A DNA stretch of 33,022 bases from Actinomycetes bacterium (lineage in GTDB: Bacteria; Actinomycetota; Aquicultoria; UBA3085; Oleimmundimicrobiaceae), in assembly GCA_030614255.1 (NCBI GenBank), contig JAUWKI010000013.1, positions 1 to 33,022 of the forward strand, written 5' to 3'. This document shows, in pieces, positions 8,474-18,042 of the stretch. The notes under the pieces are model-generated. The model searched no databases, had not been told where the DNA came from, and saw nothing but the letters and a program-made list of their open reading frames with translations. The first letter of the stretch is position 1. Each line of letters begins with the position of its first letter. The translations under genes were made by a program, and so were the position numbers.

Positions 8474-9543
8474 AAGAAGCATTATTGGGACTATTTACAA
8501 AGGAAAAGGTAGTCGAAATATTGTCGCATCCTGAAAGCAATTCCCAGGAAGCCGTATTGCTATTGGGTATGATTATAATCATCGTCTTCATGCTCTTGAT
8601 TTTAATTGGGCTCTTTGTGGTCAAGCCCTCTAAAAAAGATAAAGAGACAAAAGTAGTTAAAAAGAAGTTCAGGAAAGAACGCTTTTTAATAGGTGTCGAG
8701 ATATTTATAGTAATTATTCTTTTGATTACTACGTCGACATTAATCTACACCTCTACGCCAACTTTCTGTAAATCCTGTCATGTAATGCAAAACGAGCACG
8801 AAAACTGGAAAGCATCCGCACATCAAAACGTGGGGTGTATAGCGTGCCATCACCAACCCGGTTTACTCGGTTTCGGTATCGGGAAAAACTCTCTTCTTCG
8901 AATGACCTTCAAATTCTTTGCTAAAACATACGAGAACCCCATCCTCACCGAGGTGGGAAACGACTCATGCAATAGATGTCACGAAGGCGTGAAAGACAAA
9001 TCCCTTATAAGCCATACAATAAAAGTAAGTCACAAGGAATTTTTAGAAAAGGGAGCAAAGTGCATCGATTGTCATAATACAGTGGCCCATGGAAAAACGA
9101 TTCTTCACCGAAAATATCCCCACATGGATTACTGCGTAACTTGCCATAACGATAAGGAGGCGACCAGCAAGTGCGAACTCTGTCACGTAGAAGACATCGG
9201 CAAAAGACCGAGAGAAGTCATGGATTACCCCAAAGTCCATTTGGAGCAGATTATCTCATGTGATGGATGCCACGATACAAAAACGTGTAATGAGTGCCAT
9301 GGAATCGAAATGCCTCACCCACCCGACTTTGCATCTCCATGGCAACATGCAAAATTGGCGGTTTTCGAAAGACAAAGGGTTTGTTCAAAATGCCACAGTC
9401 TTGACTTTTGTAATCAATGCCACTTATTCCCAGGTCACCAATATGAATTTAAATCAACTCATGGTAACGCGGGCTGGGATGACCATAACTGCCTGGGTTG
9501 CCACCGAACAGAGAATTTCTGCGCTTTATGCCATACTAGATAA
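8470..9543 (+). CDS. Paralogous NapC/NirT-like dodecaheme cytochrome c
   Basis: TM then FCKSCHVMQNEHENWKASAHQNVGCIACHHQPG; 12 CxxCH; TTG start overlaps the TGA stop of the upstream gene by 4 nt. Confidence 0.9.
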   Translation: MKEALLGLFTKEKVVEILSHPESNSQEAVLLLGMIIIIVFMLLILIGLFVVKPSKKDKETKVVKKKFRKERFLIGVEIFIVIILLITTSTLIYTSTPTFCKSCHVMQNEHENWKASAHQNVGCIACHHQPGLLGFGIGKNSLLRMTFKFFAKTYENPILTEVGNDSCNRCHEGVKDKSLISHTIKVSHKEFLEKGAKCIDCHNTVAHGKTILHRKYPHMDYCVTCHNDKEATSKCELCHVEDIGKRPREVMDYPKVHLEQIISCDGCHDTKTCNECHGIEMPHPPDFASPWQHAKLAVFERQRVCSKCHSLDFCNQCHLFPGHQYEFKSTHGNAGWDDHNCLGCHRTENFCALCHTR

Positions 9544-9881
9544 TCCAGCTCCCAGCCGTCAGCCACCAGCTTCCAGGAAAACAAAAATGTGTGATTGGAA
9601 TGAGAGCTGGTAGCAAATAAGTAAATGAAAAATGGAGAATGAAAAAATAAAAAAGGTCTCCAAGCATAGTTTGCTTAATAAAAGATGTTGGCCTAATGAT
9701 AAACATTATTTTAAGGGCTTTCCATTTTAAATTTTTATATACCGTGCCTACCGGCAGGCAGGTAGTTTTTCTTTTTTCATTTTTAGTTTTTAATTCAATT
9801 GGCTGAGGTAAATAACAGAGAATAGTTGAAAGTTGAAAGGAAAGTCAAAAGTAAACCGTCTACAAACCTTACCAATCAATC

Positions 9882-11900
9882 CTAACTCTCAGCACCAAGT
9901 CTCTTAATAGCTTGTAATGCATCATAAAAGTCATTATCTATAACGTAAGCGGCTTCGTAGGCCTCTATTGCTTTGTCTTTTTGGTCGAGCATTTCATAAC
10001 AAAGTCCCATTTTAAATTGGTAGATGGCCAAATTTGGTTCAATTTTTGCAGCTTCTCGATATTCCGGCAAAGCTTCTTCGTATTCGTTGAGCTCAAAGTA
10101 ACAGTCGCCTTTGGCTTCATGAGCCCCAGCATGATATGGCATAATTTTAATAACTTTTTCCAAATATTCCTTAGCTTTTTGATATCCGCTCTCGCTTCCC
10201 AGAGACGAATAGGCATTAGCTAAGTGAGTATGGACCTCGGGCTCAACATCATTAACTTCCAATGCCCTCACATATGCCTCGATTGCCTTGTTGAAATCAT
10301 CTTCATTCTTCGTCCTATCATAACGCTTCGACCAGTTGTCGCCGGCCATTAAATAATAGGTTTTTTCATAAGGAGCAAATCTTATGGCCTCTTGAAGAAA
10401 GTAATTTGCACCAAATTCATCCCTTTCAATCATGGATTTCATTACAGCTTTTCGATAATTCATATCAGCTAGAAACGGCCGTGTGGCCATTGATAGAGCC
10501 CATAAAGAAACTGACACGACTAGAAATCCGAGTAAAAATTTAAAAAGAGATGGGAGCTTAAACTGCAAGTTGCGCTCAGAGATGGGCTTCCAACCCATGA
10601 TAATGCCAGCGAGCAGCCACCAAAAAGGGGTAGTCGTTACGCTCGTCGGGTTAAGTTGCCAAAATGCCATATAACCTATCGCTGAAGCAAAAAGAGCCGC
10701 AAGCATTGGTTTCACATCAGACTCGTCTTTTTTCGCAATTACGCCGCCGCGCCAGATAAAGATTCCAAATATACCGAGCAATACAATAAGGGCAGGTAGG
10801 CCAAGAGTAGCCGCCGTATTTAATAAAATGTTGTGAGCATCCGCATCTACGGCTCTCTGTTCAAGCTGAATTTTCCCCAACGTCATATGCGTGTTCATCG
10901 CAATTCTATATGTTCCTGGCCCCCATCCAAAGATTGGGCGCTTCCCGGTTATGATTATGGCACTTTTCCAATTTTCAATACGTGTGGCCATCGTCCCTTG
11001 CCCTGTTAAAATAGTCGTAACCCTCTGTATGGCAGACTCTCCTCTGTAAGATAAAACAAAATTCCCGATAAGAAATAGTCCCATTAAAACAATTAAGAAT
11101 ATGATGATAAAGTTTCTTTTCTCTTTGAGATAATTCCTTCCTGAGATTAAGAAAAATACCAAAATGCCCACCAAAGCTGCTAGCCACCCCGCCAAACTTA
11201 AACTTATAGCCAACGCAATAAGCATTAGAAGTAAAATCCCGCCAAATAAAGAAAGATTACGAAGATTTTTGGACTCCAGATACTTAGCAAACACAATCGG
11301 TAAAGCGATGGCAAGGAAGGACCCTAGAAATACGGGATTTCCAAGGGTTGAGCTTATGCGACCGCCGAACGAGCCCAAAGCTCCTCCAGAAAACTTGCCG
11401 TACCCAAAGAACTCGACCACTCCAAGAAGAGATACCAGAAGGGCAGATAAAATGAAGGCGCCGCTTATAAACCTTATTCGTTTCGGTGTCCAGTTGGTGT
11501 TGACCGCCGCAAAGAATAGAACCAAGTAACTTGCAAAGATGGTGATTCCCTCTCCATAGTTATAACGCCCAAACATGCTCGTTGGAAGATGAACCGAGTT
11601 TAGTGCGGAAATGAGAAACAAAACCGCGAATAAAATTATGGGGATATCGAGATAAGTTCGCCTTAAAACACCTCTGCCCGCAATCAGTCTAACGAGAAAC
11701 AGGGCAACAAGAATAATGGCTGTCCAATTCAAAAGTAACAATTTAGTAAAGTAATAGCCGTTAACCAGCAAGTTGCTCCACGCGAGAGGACTAATAAAAA
11801 CAAACAATGCCATTAGGTAGAATTGGGCATCTTCTATCGAAAAAATCGCCTTATTCCGTTGCGCAAGCTTTACATCATCATTTACATTAACATCTTCCAA
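9882..11900 (-). CDS. O-antigen ligase/Wzy-like polytopic membrane protein with C-terminal TPRs
   Basis: Many TM segments; 'GWGPGTYRIAMNTHM...DADAHNILLNTAATLGLPALIVLL' Wzy_C-like loop; TPR tail. Confidence 0.88.
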   Translation of the reverse strand: MEDVNVNDDVKLAQRNKAIFSIEDAQFYLMALFVFISPLAWSNLLVNGYYFTKLLLLNWTAIILVALFLVRLIAGRGVLRRTYLDIPIILFAVLFLISALNSVHLPTSMFGRYNYGEGITIFASYLVLFFAAVNTNWTPKRIRFISGAFILSALLVSLLGVVEFFGYGKFSGGALGSFGGRISSTLGNPVFLGSFLAIALPIVFAKYLESKNLRNLSLFGGILLLMLIALAISLSLAGWLAALVGILVFFLISGRNYLKEKRNFIIIFLIVLMGLFLIGNFVLSYRGESAIQRVTTILTGQGTMATRIENWKSAIIITGKRPIFGWGPGTYRIAMNTHMTLGKIQLEQRAVDADAHNILLNTAATLGLPALIVLLGIFGIFIWRGGVIAKKDESDVKPMLAALFASAIGYMAFWQLNPTSVTTTPFWWLLAGIIMGWKPISERNLQFKLPSLFKFLLGFLVVSVSLWALSMATRPFLADMNYRKAVMKSMIERDEFGANYFLQEAIRFAPYEKTYYLMAGDNWSKRYDRTKNEDDFNKAIEAYVRALEVNDVEPEVHTHLANAYSSLGSESGYQKAKEYLEKVIKIMPYHAGAHEAKGDCYFELNEYEEALPEYREAAKIEPNLAIYQFKMGLCYEMLDQKDKAIEAYEAAYVIDNDFYDALQAIKRLGAES

Positions 11901-12250
11901 GATTAATCTCCTTTGATTATCCTTATCAAATTTGATGTTTATTATATCTCATCGCTCTGGAAAAGAAATGTAGTTATTTCTCACATCAAGACTTCAGCCG
12001 ATTCGCTCCATTGAATTTTCATCTTCTCGTCATCACGAGGGCTTTAGCCCGTGGTGATCTCAAGATTGCTTCGGTCGTTACACTCCCTCGCAATGGGCAT
12101 AATAGTCAAGAATGTGGCCTAAGAACATAACATATTACCAGTTGGAGTCAGGATTTGTTAAGGTAATAGTTAAAACGTTTTAACTTTCGATAGGGTAAGG
12201 ATGGAGAAGATGGTAAAAAACGATGCCTGTATTACGGAGAACATCAAGTG

Positions 12251-12361
12251 TTGAAAGGATACTTCTCAAGGCTTAAAGGACATTACAGACAACATCGTGG
12301 ACTTTCGCCATCAAAACGTGAGAATTATTTTAATTGGTATTTTTATTTACGTCCGAGGTGA
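12251..12361 (+). pseudogene. Degraded transposase C-terminal fragment (tentative)
   Basis: Translation LKGYFSRLKGHYRQHRGLSPSKRENYFNWYFYLRPR* resembles a transposase C-terminus; the upstream portion (…ACGGAGAACATCAAG…) is in a different frame. Confidence 0.45.
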
Positions 12362-12670
12362 TGAAAGAGGCCACATTTTTGGTCATTAAGCCCGCAATGA
12401 CGAACCTACAAACCATATCATTTAAATACAGACTCCAGCTACCAGACACCAGTCTCCGGGAAAAACAAAAAACTTTTATTAATTTTGGTTTTCAAAACCC
12501 AGGTGGATTGCTCGTAGGCGACCCTCCACCTGCCCGCGCCAATGCCTAACGGCATAATAGACGTAGGCAGGCGGGGAGGCGGGTAAACATATGAGAGCGC
12601 TAACGAGCAATCGACGAGGCGGGGTTTCGACCGAAGCTGTTTGAGCCCCGATTTATCGGGGGGGGTTCTA

Positions 12671-12722
12671 CCGTGCCTACCGTGCCTACCGTGCCTACCG
12701 GCAGGCAGGCCGGCAGGCAGGC
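12671..12722. repeat. Expanded REP-like palindrome: (CCGTGCCTA)x3 followed by two CCGGCAGGCAGG-type units
   Basis: Read directly at 12671-12722. Confidence 0.85.
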
Positions 12723-12764
12723 AATCCGGAGTTGTTGCCCGCCCACAAAAAAATTTTAGAGTAC

Positions 12765-12798
12765 TAAAAAAAGTGCCCCCGAAACGGGGCACTTTTTT
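12765..12798. terminator. Bidirectional-looking intrinsic terminator
   Basis: AAAAAAGTGCCCC-C-GAAA-C-GGGGCACTTTTTT, just downstream of the minus-strand cytochrome ending at 12836. Confidence 0.85.
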
Positions 12799-12835
12799 GA
12801 TGGACTGTTTTCCAGGTACTTACTGGTCTGACGAT

Positions 12836-13867
12836 TTAGTAGGTCAAGCCAACACCATCGCTACCAGACTTGTGACAATCCAAACAGACACTATCAAGAC
12901 CAGTGCCGGTATAAGTATCTTTCAAGAAGTATTTGCCAGGAGTCAAGTGTGGGAATGACTCATTCCAAGCATCAGCGGTAACTGGGCCTCCATCAGTGCT
13001 ATAAGTTGTCACATACGTATCAAATGTGCCACCGCTAGTGTAATCAGTTGGAACAGCTCCACCGCTTAGACCACCTCTGTGACATCTGCGGCAGTTTCGA
13101 GAACTTTCCCAAGCGGTCTGCACTGTAATCTGAGATACGCCAGAATACATTGTCGTCGTCGTATCTGTCATCACGTGAGTTCCTTGACCCGTCGTGGTGT
13201 AGAAGTTTAGATTATGACAATCGGCACAGAACTGATTCTGGGTCTCAGTGTTGTTTTGGTAAGCCCTGGGGTAACTCGTCGGATCCGCTATAAAAGTTGC
13301 AATAGCCACCGTGCTACCATCTTTAAGCTGCACGTTACCATCACCATTTCCATCAAGTTTTACGATACAGTTGTTATAACAGTTTGCTCCGTGGACGCTG
13401 TGACAGTGACTGCAGGTAAATCCACCGGTGGTGTAAGTTGTAATAGTCGAGTCAGGGATGGGAATATTTCCAGCCGACCAAAGGGTATGTCTCCTGTCGC
13501 CTAGATCAGCCGCCGCGTCATAACTTCCAGGTGTTTCATCATAGTTAGCACTGCTACCTCCGTAGACAGCAAGCTGAGTGAGCGGAGCGCCGGCGACATG
13601 ACACGCCTCGCATGCGGAAAGAGCATTAGTTGCCCCCGAACGTAGCAAAACATAGGTTCCAGTTGCTTGGTGAATCGCGTGACAGACTTTACATTTATCC
13701 GTGCTGGCAGCGTATCCACCGTGCGGGTCTGTAACTTCACCGCTTATATAATACGTATTACCACCAATGGTAGTGGTTCCGCTTGTGTCATAGCCATAAC
13801 CAAAAGCAAAAGTGGTCATACTCAAGACGAACACAGCAGCTAAAACCAGAATAATTGCTCTCTTCAT
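12836..13867 (-). CDS. Secreted hexaheme doubled-CXXCH cytochrome
   Basis: Signal peptide AIILVLAAVFVLSMTTFAFG; 6 CxxCH; SD GAGGAGG upstream of ATG; opening 'PHGGYAASTDKCKVCHAIHQATGTYVLLR' parallels the giant cytochrome 'KPHGVYEDATDLCKDCHEIHRAVGSTFVFRR'. Confidence 0.9.
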   Translation of the reverse strand: MKRAIILVLAAVFVLSMTTFAFGYGYDTSGTTTIGGNTYYISGEVTDPHGGYAASTDKCKVCHAIHQATGTYVLLRSGATNALSACEACHVAGAPLTQLAVYGGSSANYDETPGSYDAAADLGDRRHTLWSAGNIPIPDSTITTYTTGGFTCSHCHSVHGANCYNNCIVKLDGNGDGNVQLKDGSTVAIATFIADPTSYPRAYQNNTETQNQFCADCHNLNFYTTTGQGTHVMTDTTTTMYSGVSQITVQTAWESSRNCRRCHRGGLSGGAVPTDYTSGGTFDTYVTTYSTDGGPVTADAWNESFPHLTPGKYFLKDTYTGTGLDSVCLDCHKSGSDGVGLTY

Positions 13868-14043
13868 CTTCTTTCACCTCCTCGCTGGACTTAGATATAA
13901 TTATTTAAATCTAAAATTTTTATTAAAATTATAAGCCAAACTAACCTAAAGTTATATTACCATACCTGGCTCTATATTCAAAATTTACTTAAATAAACAC
14001 CAAGCCCCTTTTGTTCTACTAGACCCAGCGCTTTCTACTCTAT

Positions 14044-14070
14044 TTATCGTCATTTTAGAAAAAAACTTGA
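14044..14070 (-). promoter_or_regulatory. Candidate sigma-28/WhiG-type promoter TCAAGTTT-N11-GACGATAA
   Basis: 14 of 16 positions match TAAAGTTT-N11-GCCGATAA; ~180 nt upstream of the ATG at 13867. Confidence 0.5.
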
Positions 14071-14132
14071 GTTTGTCAACAATTTATGTAACTTTTAGCT
14101 CAAATCACTCATTTGTGTAGCTTTTGCCTAAA

Positions 14133-15101
14133 TCACTCTTCTTTAACAGTAATCCTGACCACTTGCGCGCGATTATTGTACTTATCAGCTATGGCAAAAA
14201 CGTCATTTCCCATATAAGCTATACCTGTTGACCAGTTAAGTTGCCCATCTAATTTGCCGCGTTCGCCGACTTTTTCAATTTCTTTGCCTTTTGAATTAAA
14301 TATTCTGATTGAATCATCAAAAGAATCCACAAGATACAAATAGTTGTCTTCATCAATCGCTAACCCCATGGGAAGCTGAAATCGCCTATTTCTTTCATAC
14401 ATGCTTTTTAGAGGAGAACCCACAACCCATAGGACCTCGCCATCCTTATCCAAGGCCTGTAAGCGCATATTGTTGCCATCAGATATATAAACATTTCCTT
14501 CATCATCCACAGCTATCCCGTTGGGGAAATCGAAATTTCCCTCTTCTTTGCCTCTCTGTCCCCACCTTTGAATGAGATTTCCATCCAAATCAAATATGGT
14601 AACATGTCCATAGGTTGTAACATAGAGTTTCCCATCAGCAATATAGGGAATGAGCGGCATCATTTCCTTAATCTCTTTTATAAGTTTGCCGCGCGCGTCA
14701 AAAATCATAATTTTGCTCAGAATCCGATCGCATACGTATATATGCCCGTCATCACTTACGGCAATTCCCAACGGACCCTGCATTTCACCCTTTTTTTCGC
14801 CCTTCTTGCCAAACTTGAGAAGAAATTCTCCATTTTCATCAAAGACCAATACTCGACCATGGCCAGAGTCCGTTACGTATATATTTTTATCTTTATCAAC
14901 CGTTATTCCGTGGGGCTTTAAGAGCTGATCTTCAGGTTTCGGCCCGTAACCATATATGGAAAAGAGGTGGGTAAGCCCTCCGACCTTAACCGGCCCCCTG
15001 GCTTCAGGCGGCTGTGACAATACCCAAAAAAGATAGACCAACCCTATAAGTAATATAATCAAAATAACTAAAACTATCTTTAAAAAGGTTTTTCTTCTCA
15101 C
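14133..15101 (-). CDS. Membrane-anchored NHL-repeat beta-propeller protein (paralogue of 5721-6692)
   Basis: N-terminal TM; blades 'PHGITVDKDKNIYVTDSGHGRVLVFDENGEFLLKFG'. Confidence 0.9.
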   Translation of the reverse strand: MRRKTFLKIVLVILIILLIGLVYLFWVLSQPPEARGPVKVGGLTHLFSIYGYGPKPEDQLLKPHGITVDKDKNIYVTDSGHGRVLVFDENGEFLLKFGKKGEKKGEMQGPLGIAVSDDGHIYVCDRILSKIMIFDARGKLIKEIKEMMPLIPYIADGKLYVTTYGHVTIFDLDGNLIQRWGQRGKEEGNFDFPNGIAVDDEGNVYISDGNNMRLQALDKDGEVLWVVGSPLKSMYERNRRFQLPMGLAIDEDNYLYLVDSFDDSIRIFNSKGKEIEKVGERGKLDGQLNWSTGIAYMGNDVFAIADKYNNRAQVVRITVKEE

Positions 15102-15653
15102 TCGTCCACTACCTCCAGAAAATTAACTTTATAAATATAGCACGACCAAAAGTGAGTTTGCAATGAATATCACTTTCAGCCACCTAGCTGATGGCTCGTT
15201 CGCTCCCACTCACTCGATAGCTGATAGCCCGTTCCTCCATCAACAATGGAGTCACTCAATGGCTGATAGTTCAAACTATAAGCTATACAATTATTTCACC
15301 CTCCCCCACCAGAGGCGGACAAGCCTAACCCCTCCCATCAAGGGAGGGGAGCGTAAGGAGGATTCTGCCATCTGCTATTTGCCCCGCCAGCGACGGGCAA
15401 GCATCAACCATCTGCCCATCAGTCGGTAGTCTTTTAGTCGAGAGTTGGGAGTTTGTTGGTTTTTTCCTTTACCCTCTCAACTTTCTATCAGCCATAAGCC
15501 ATTTGCTATCTGCTATCTGCCATCTGCTATTTGCTCCGCCAGCGACGGACAAGCATCAGCCATCTTCACTTTTAACTTTTCAATTTTCAATTTATCTTTC
15601 TCCATTACCCTCTACTTTTAAGTTTTACTAGAGGCTGGAGGCTGACGACTATC

Positions 15654-16910
15654 TTATGGCAACTCCTCCACTTGATGGCAGAGCAAACAAAAACCGTCTT
15701 TCTCTCCTGTCACCATTGCCGGATATGGTGTGTCATGTGGGTCGTGACATGAGCTTGAACAGGTTAAAGTCCCACCCGTAAGCTCATCTATATATGGCTC
15801 ACCATAGGGATGGTCAATCCTGTGTTTTGGCTCCAAAACGTGGCATGTCTTACACAAAGCCACCGCCTCCTTAACAAGTAATGGGGAGTAATCTGAGCCA
15901 TGGACAAAGTGACAATTTAAACATGAACCTTCAGGAGCAACCCATTGTAAATAATCGTGGGCACATCCAGAATAATATTCGTTTATGTGCTCATGACATA
16001 AGAAACAGAGAACATTGCCTTTTTCGGGTAGCAACTTATCGTAGGGTGCGCCATGAGGGTCATGACAGTTTACACAGTAAAATTTCTCCGTCATGGGATG
16101 TGTTGACGCCTTTTCGAATAAAACTTCAATATCTTCATGGCACAAGAAACAAAAATCAAGTTTTTCTGCCCAAAGTTGCACGGGGTAATCGGTTGCATGG
16201 TATCCGTGGCAGTCGGTACATCTATCATTCTCAATAGGAGGATGAACAGAAGGGTTCTGTATCTTCTTTCCAACATCGGGATGGCAGACCACACAAAGGA
16301 TCCTCTGGTTTTTGATGAGACCTTTATCATAATCTGAGCCATGTGCCACATGGCAGCTCAAGCAAAGCCCTGCCTCAAAAGGTTGATGGAGATCTTTCAT
16401 AGCCAGCTCTTCCGCAAACCGGTGGCAGTAAAAACAGAGGTTCTCGGGCTTGTCTTTCAATAAGGCATAATCAGAAGAGACATGAGGTAAATGACAATCG
16501 AGACAAAAACCTTTTCCTACCGGGTCATGTACAAAATGTCGAGTGATGTCTTTCCCGATACCCGGATGGCAAGAGAGACAGAGCGTCTTTATGGGAGCTA
16601 TTAGCTCCGACTTTTCTCCTTTTTCATGAGGAGTATGACAACTGGTGCAGTGGACTTTATCGTATGGATGATGCGAAAAAGCGCCGCTTTCCTTCTTGTG
16701 GCACAAAAGACATTGATAAGACGGAACAATTTGGCGAAGCCTGGGCTCATATTTTTGTAAATATGGGAGTATAAAAACTAAAGAACCGAGAAGGGCGGTT
16801 ACAAGAAGTGGAATAAGCCAAACTCTGGAATGAACAAGCCATCCCCGGAATCCAGATTTTTGCCCTTTGCCCCCTAATTGTTCATCTTTCTCTCTTCTTT
16901 GACCTTTCAA
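15654..16910 (-). CDS. Membrane-anchored doubled-CXXCH multiheme cytochrome (15 motifs)
   Basis: N-terminal TM; 14 CxxCH plus one CSSSCH (CX3CH); repeated 'C..CHxPHG' pattern. Confidence 0.9.
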   Translation of the reverse strand: MKGQRREKDEQLGGKGQKSGFRGWLVHSRVWLIPLLVTALLGSLVFILPYLQKYEPRLRQIVPSYQCLLCHKKESGAFSHHPYDKVHCTSCHTPHEKGEKSELIAPIKTLCLSCHPGIGKDITRHFVHDPVGKGFCLDCHLPHVSSDYALLKDKPENLCFYCHRFAEELAMKDLHQPFEAGLCLSCHVAHGSDYDKGLIKNQRILCVVCHPDVGKKIQNPSVHPPIENDRCTDCHGYHATDYPVQLWAEKLDFCFLCHEDIEVLFEKASTHPMTEKFYCVNCHDPHGAPYDKLLPEKGNVLCFLCHEHINEYYSGCAHDYLQWVAPEGSCLNCHFVHGSDYSPLLVKEAVALCKTCHVLEPKHRIDHPYGEPYIDELTGGTLTCSSSCHDPHDTPYPAMVTGEKDGFCLLCHQVEELP

Positions 16911-16936
16911 GAGTTACTTTCTCCTAAATAATCGAA

Positions 16937-17620
16937 TTAAGGGGTGGTCAAACGTTCTAACGCTTCCTTCGCGTCATCATAATCCGGAACATACCTTAAT
17001 GTTTCTTCATATTCGCTGATAGCTAAATCGTTCTCACCGGTTTTTTCATAAGCCAAACCGAGGCTATAATGCGCACTTGCAGATACGGGGTTCAACTCGA
17101 TGCACTTCTGTAAAATCTCTATAGCTTTTTCATACTCCTCTTGCTCTAGATAAATTTGTCCCAACAAAAAACAAGCAAAGTCGTGGCTTGGACTTAATTC
17201 TATTGTTTTTTTCAATTCATCAACCGCTTTACTCATCTCGCCCCTTCTCTCATAAATAACAGCGAGGAAGTAATGTGGCTCAGCATATTTCAAATCTAAT
17301 GAGATGGCTTTCTCGAATTCTTTTACTGCTTTATCCTCTTGGCCAATTTCAAAGTAAGTCTGACCAAGATTTACATGAGCAACGGGGTCATCAGGGTTGC
17401 CCTCAACCTGGCTTCTATACATGAGAAGATCTCGCTCAACAGAAGTTCGAGGAACTTCTGCTTTAAAAAAAGCTGACTTAACAATAAGACCGCTGAAGAT
17501 AAGTATTAACACAACCAAGACTATCACAACCCAAAACAACCAGTTGCTAGAATCCTTAGTATGTTTCGCTCCAATATCTTCTTTTAAATCAACCATCTTC
17601 CCCTCTCTTTTACTTTGCAA
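16937..17620 (-). CDS. Membrane-anchored TPR protein
   Basis: TM 'WLFWVVIVLVVLILIFSGLIV' followed by TPR units (DPVAHVNLGQTYFEIGQEDKAVKEFEKAISLDL...). Confidence 0.9.
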   Translation of the reverse strand: MQSKREGKMVDLKEDIGAKHTKDSSNWLFWVVIVLVVLILIFSGLIVKSAFFKAEVPRTSVERDLLMYRSQVEGNPDDPVAHVNLGQTYFEIGQEDKAVKEFEKAISLDLKYAEPHYFLAVIYERRGEMSKAVDELKKTIELSPSHDFACFLLGQIYLEQEEYEKAIEILQKCIELNPVSASAHYSLGLAYEKTGENDLAISEYEETLRYVPDYDDAKEALERLTTP

Positions 17621-18042
17621 AATTCTATGAAAAGATTAGCAGAATAACTCCATAGTGTAAAGCTAGTCAACTATCAGCTCCCAGCCATCTACCACCTAGC
17701 TAATAGCTCGCTCCCCGCCAGTGGCGGGTCACTTGATAGCTGATAGCCCGTTCTTCCATCAATAATAGAGTCACTCAATAGTCGAAGCTCAAACCATAAA
17801 CCATCTGCCATCAACCATCGGCTATCCATGTCGCCTACGGCTCCATTGGAAAATGAAAATTGTAAAGTGCAAGCGCAGCTCCTGTACCAGGAAATGCAAA
17901 TTTGTTCTGATTATTTTCCCGCTTGCCCGCAGACACGGCAATCTTCAATTTGACGAAACCGCTTAACTATTTATAGTAATCGGAACTTAGAGAAGAAAAC
18001 ATTAAAATATAGAGAGGGTTTTTAAAAGATTTTTCAAATAAC

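Noticed and set aside
12439-12792. 117-aa ORF with PAGLPAGRHGRHGRHGR repeats
   Set aside because: It is a translation of REP palindromes and the terminator, not a protein-coding gene.
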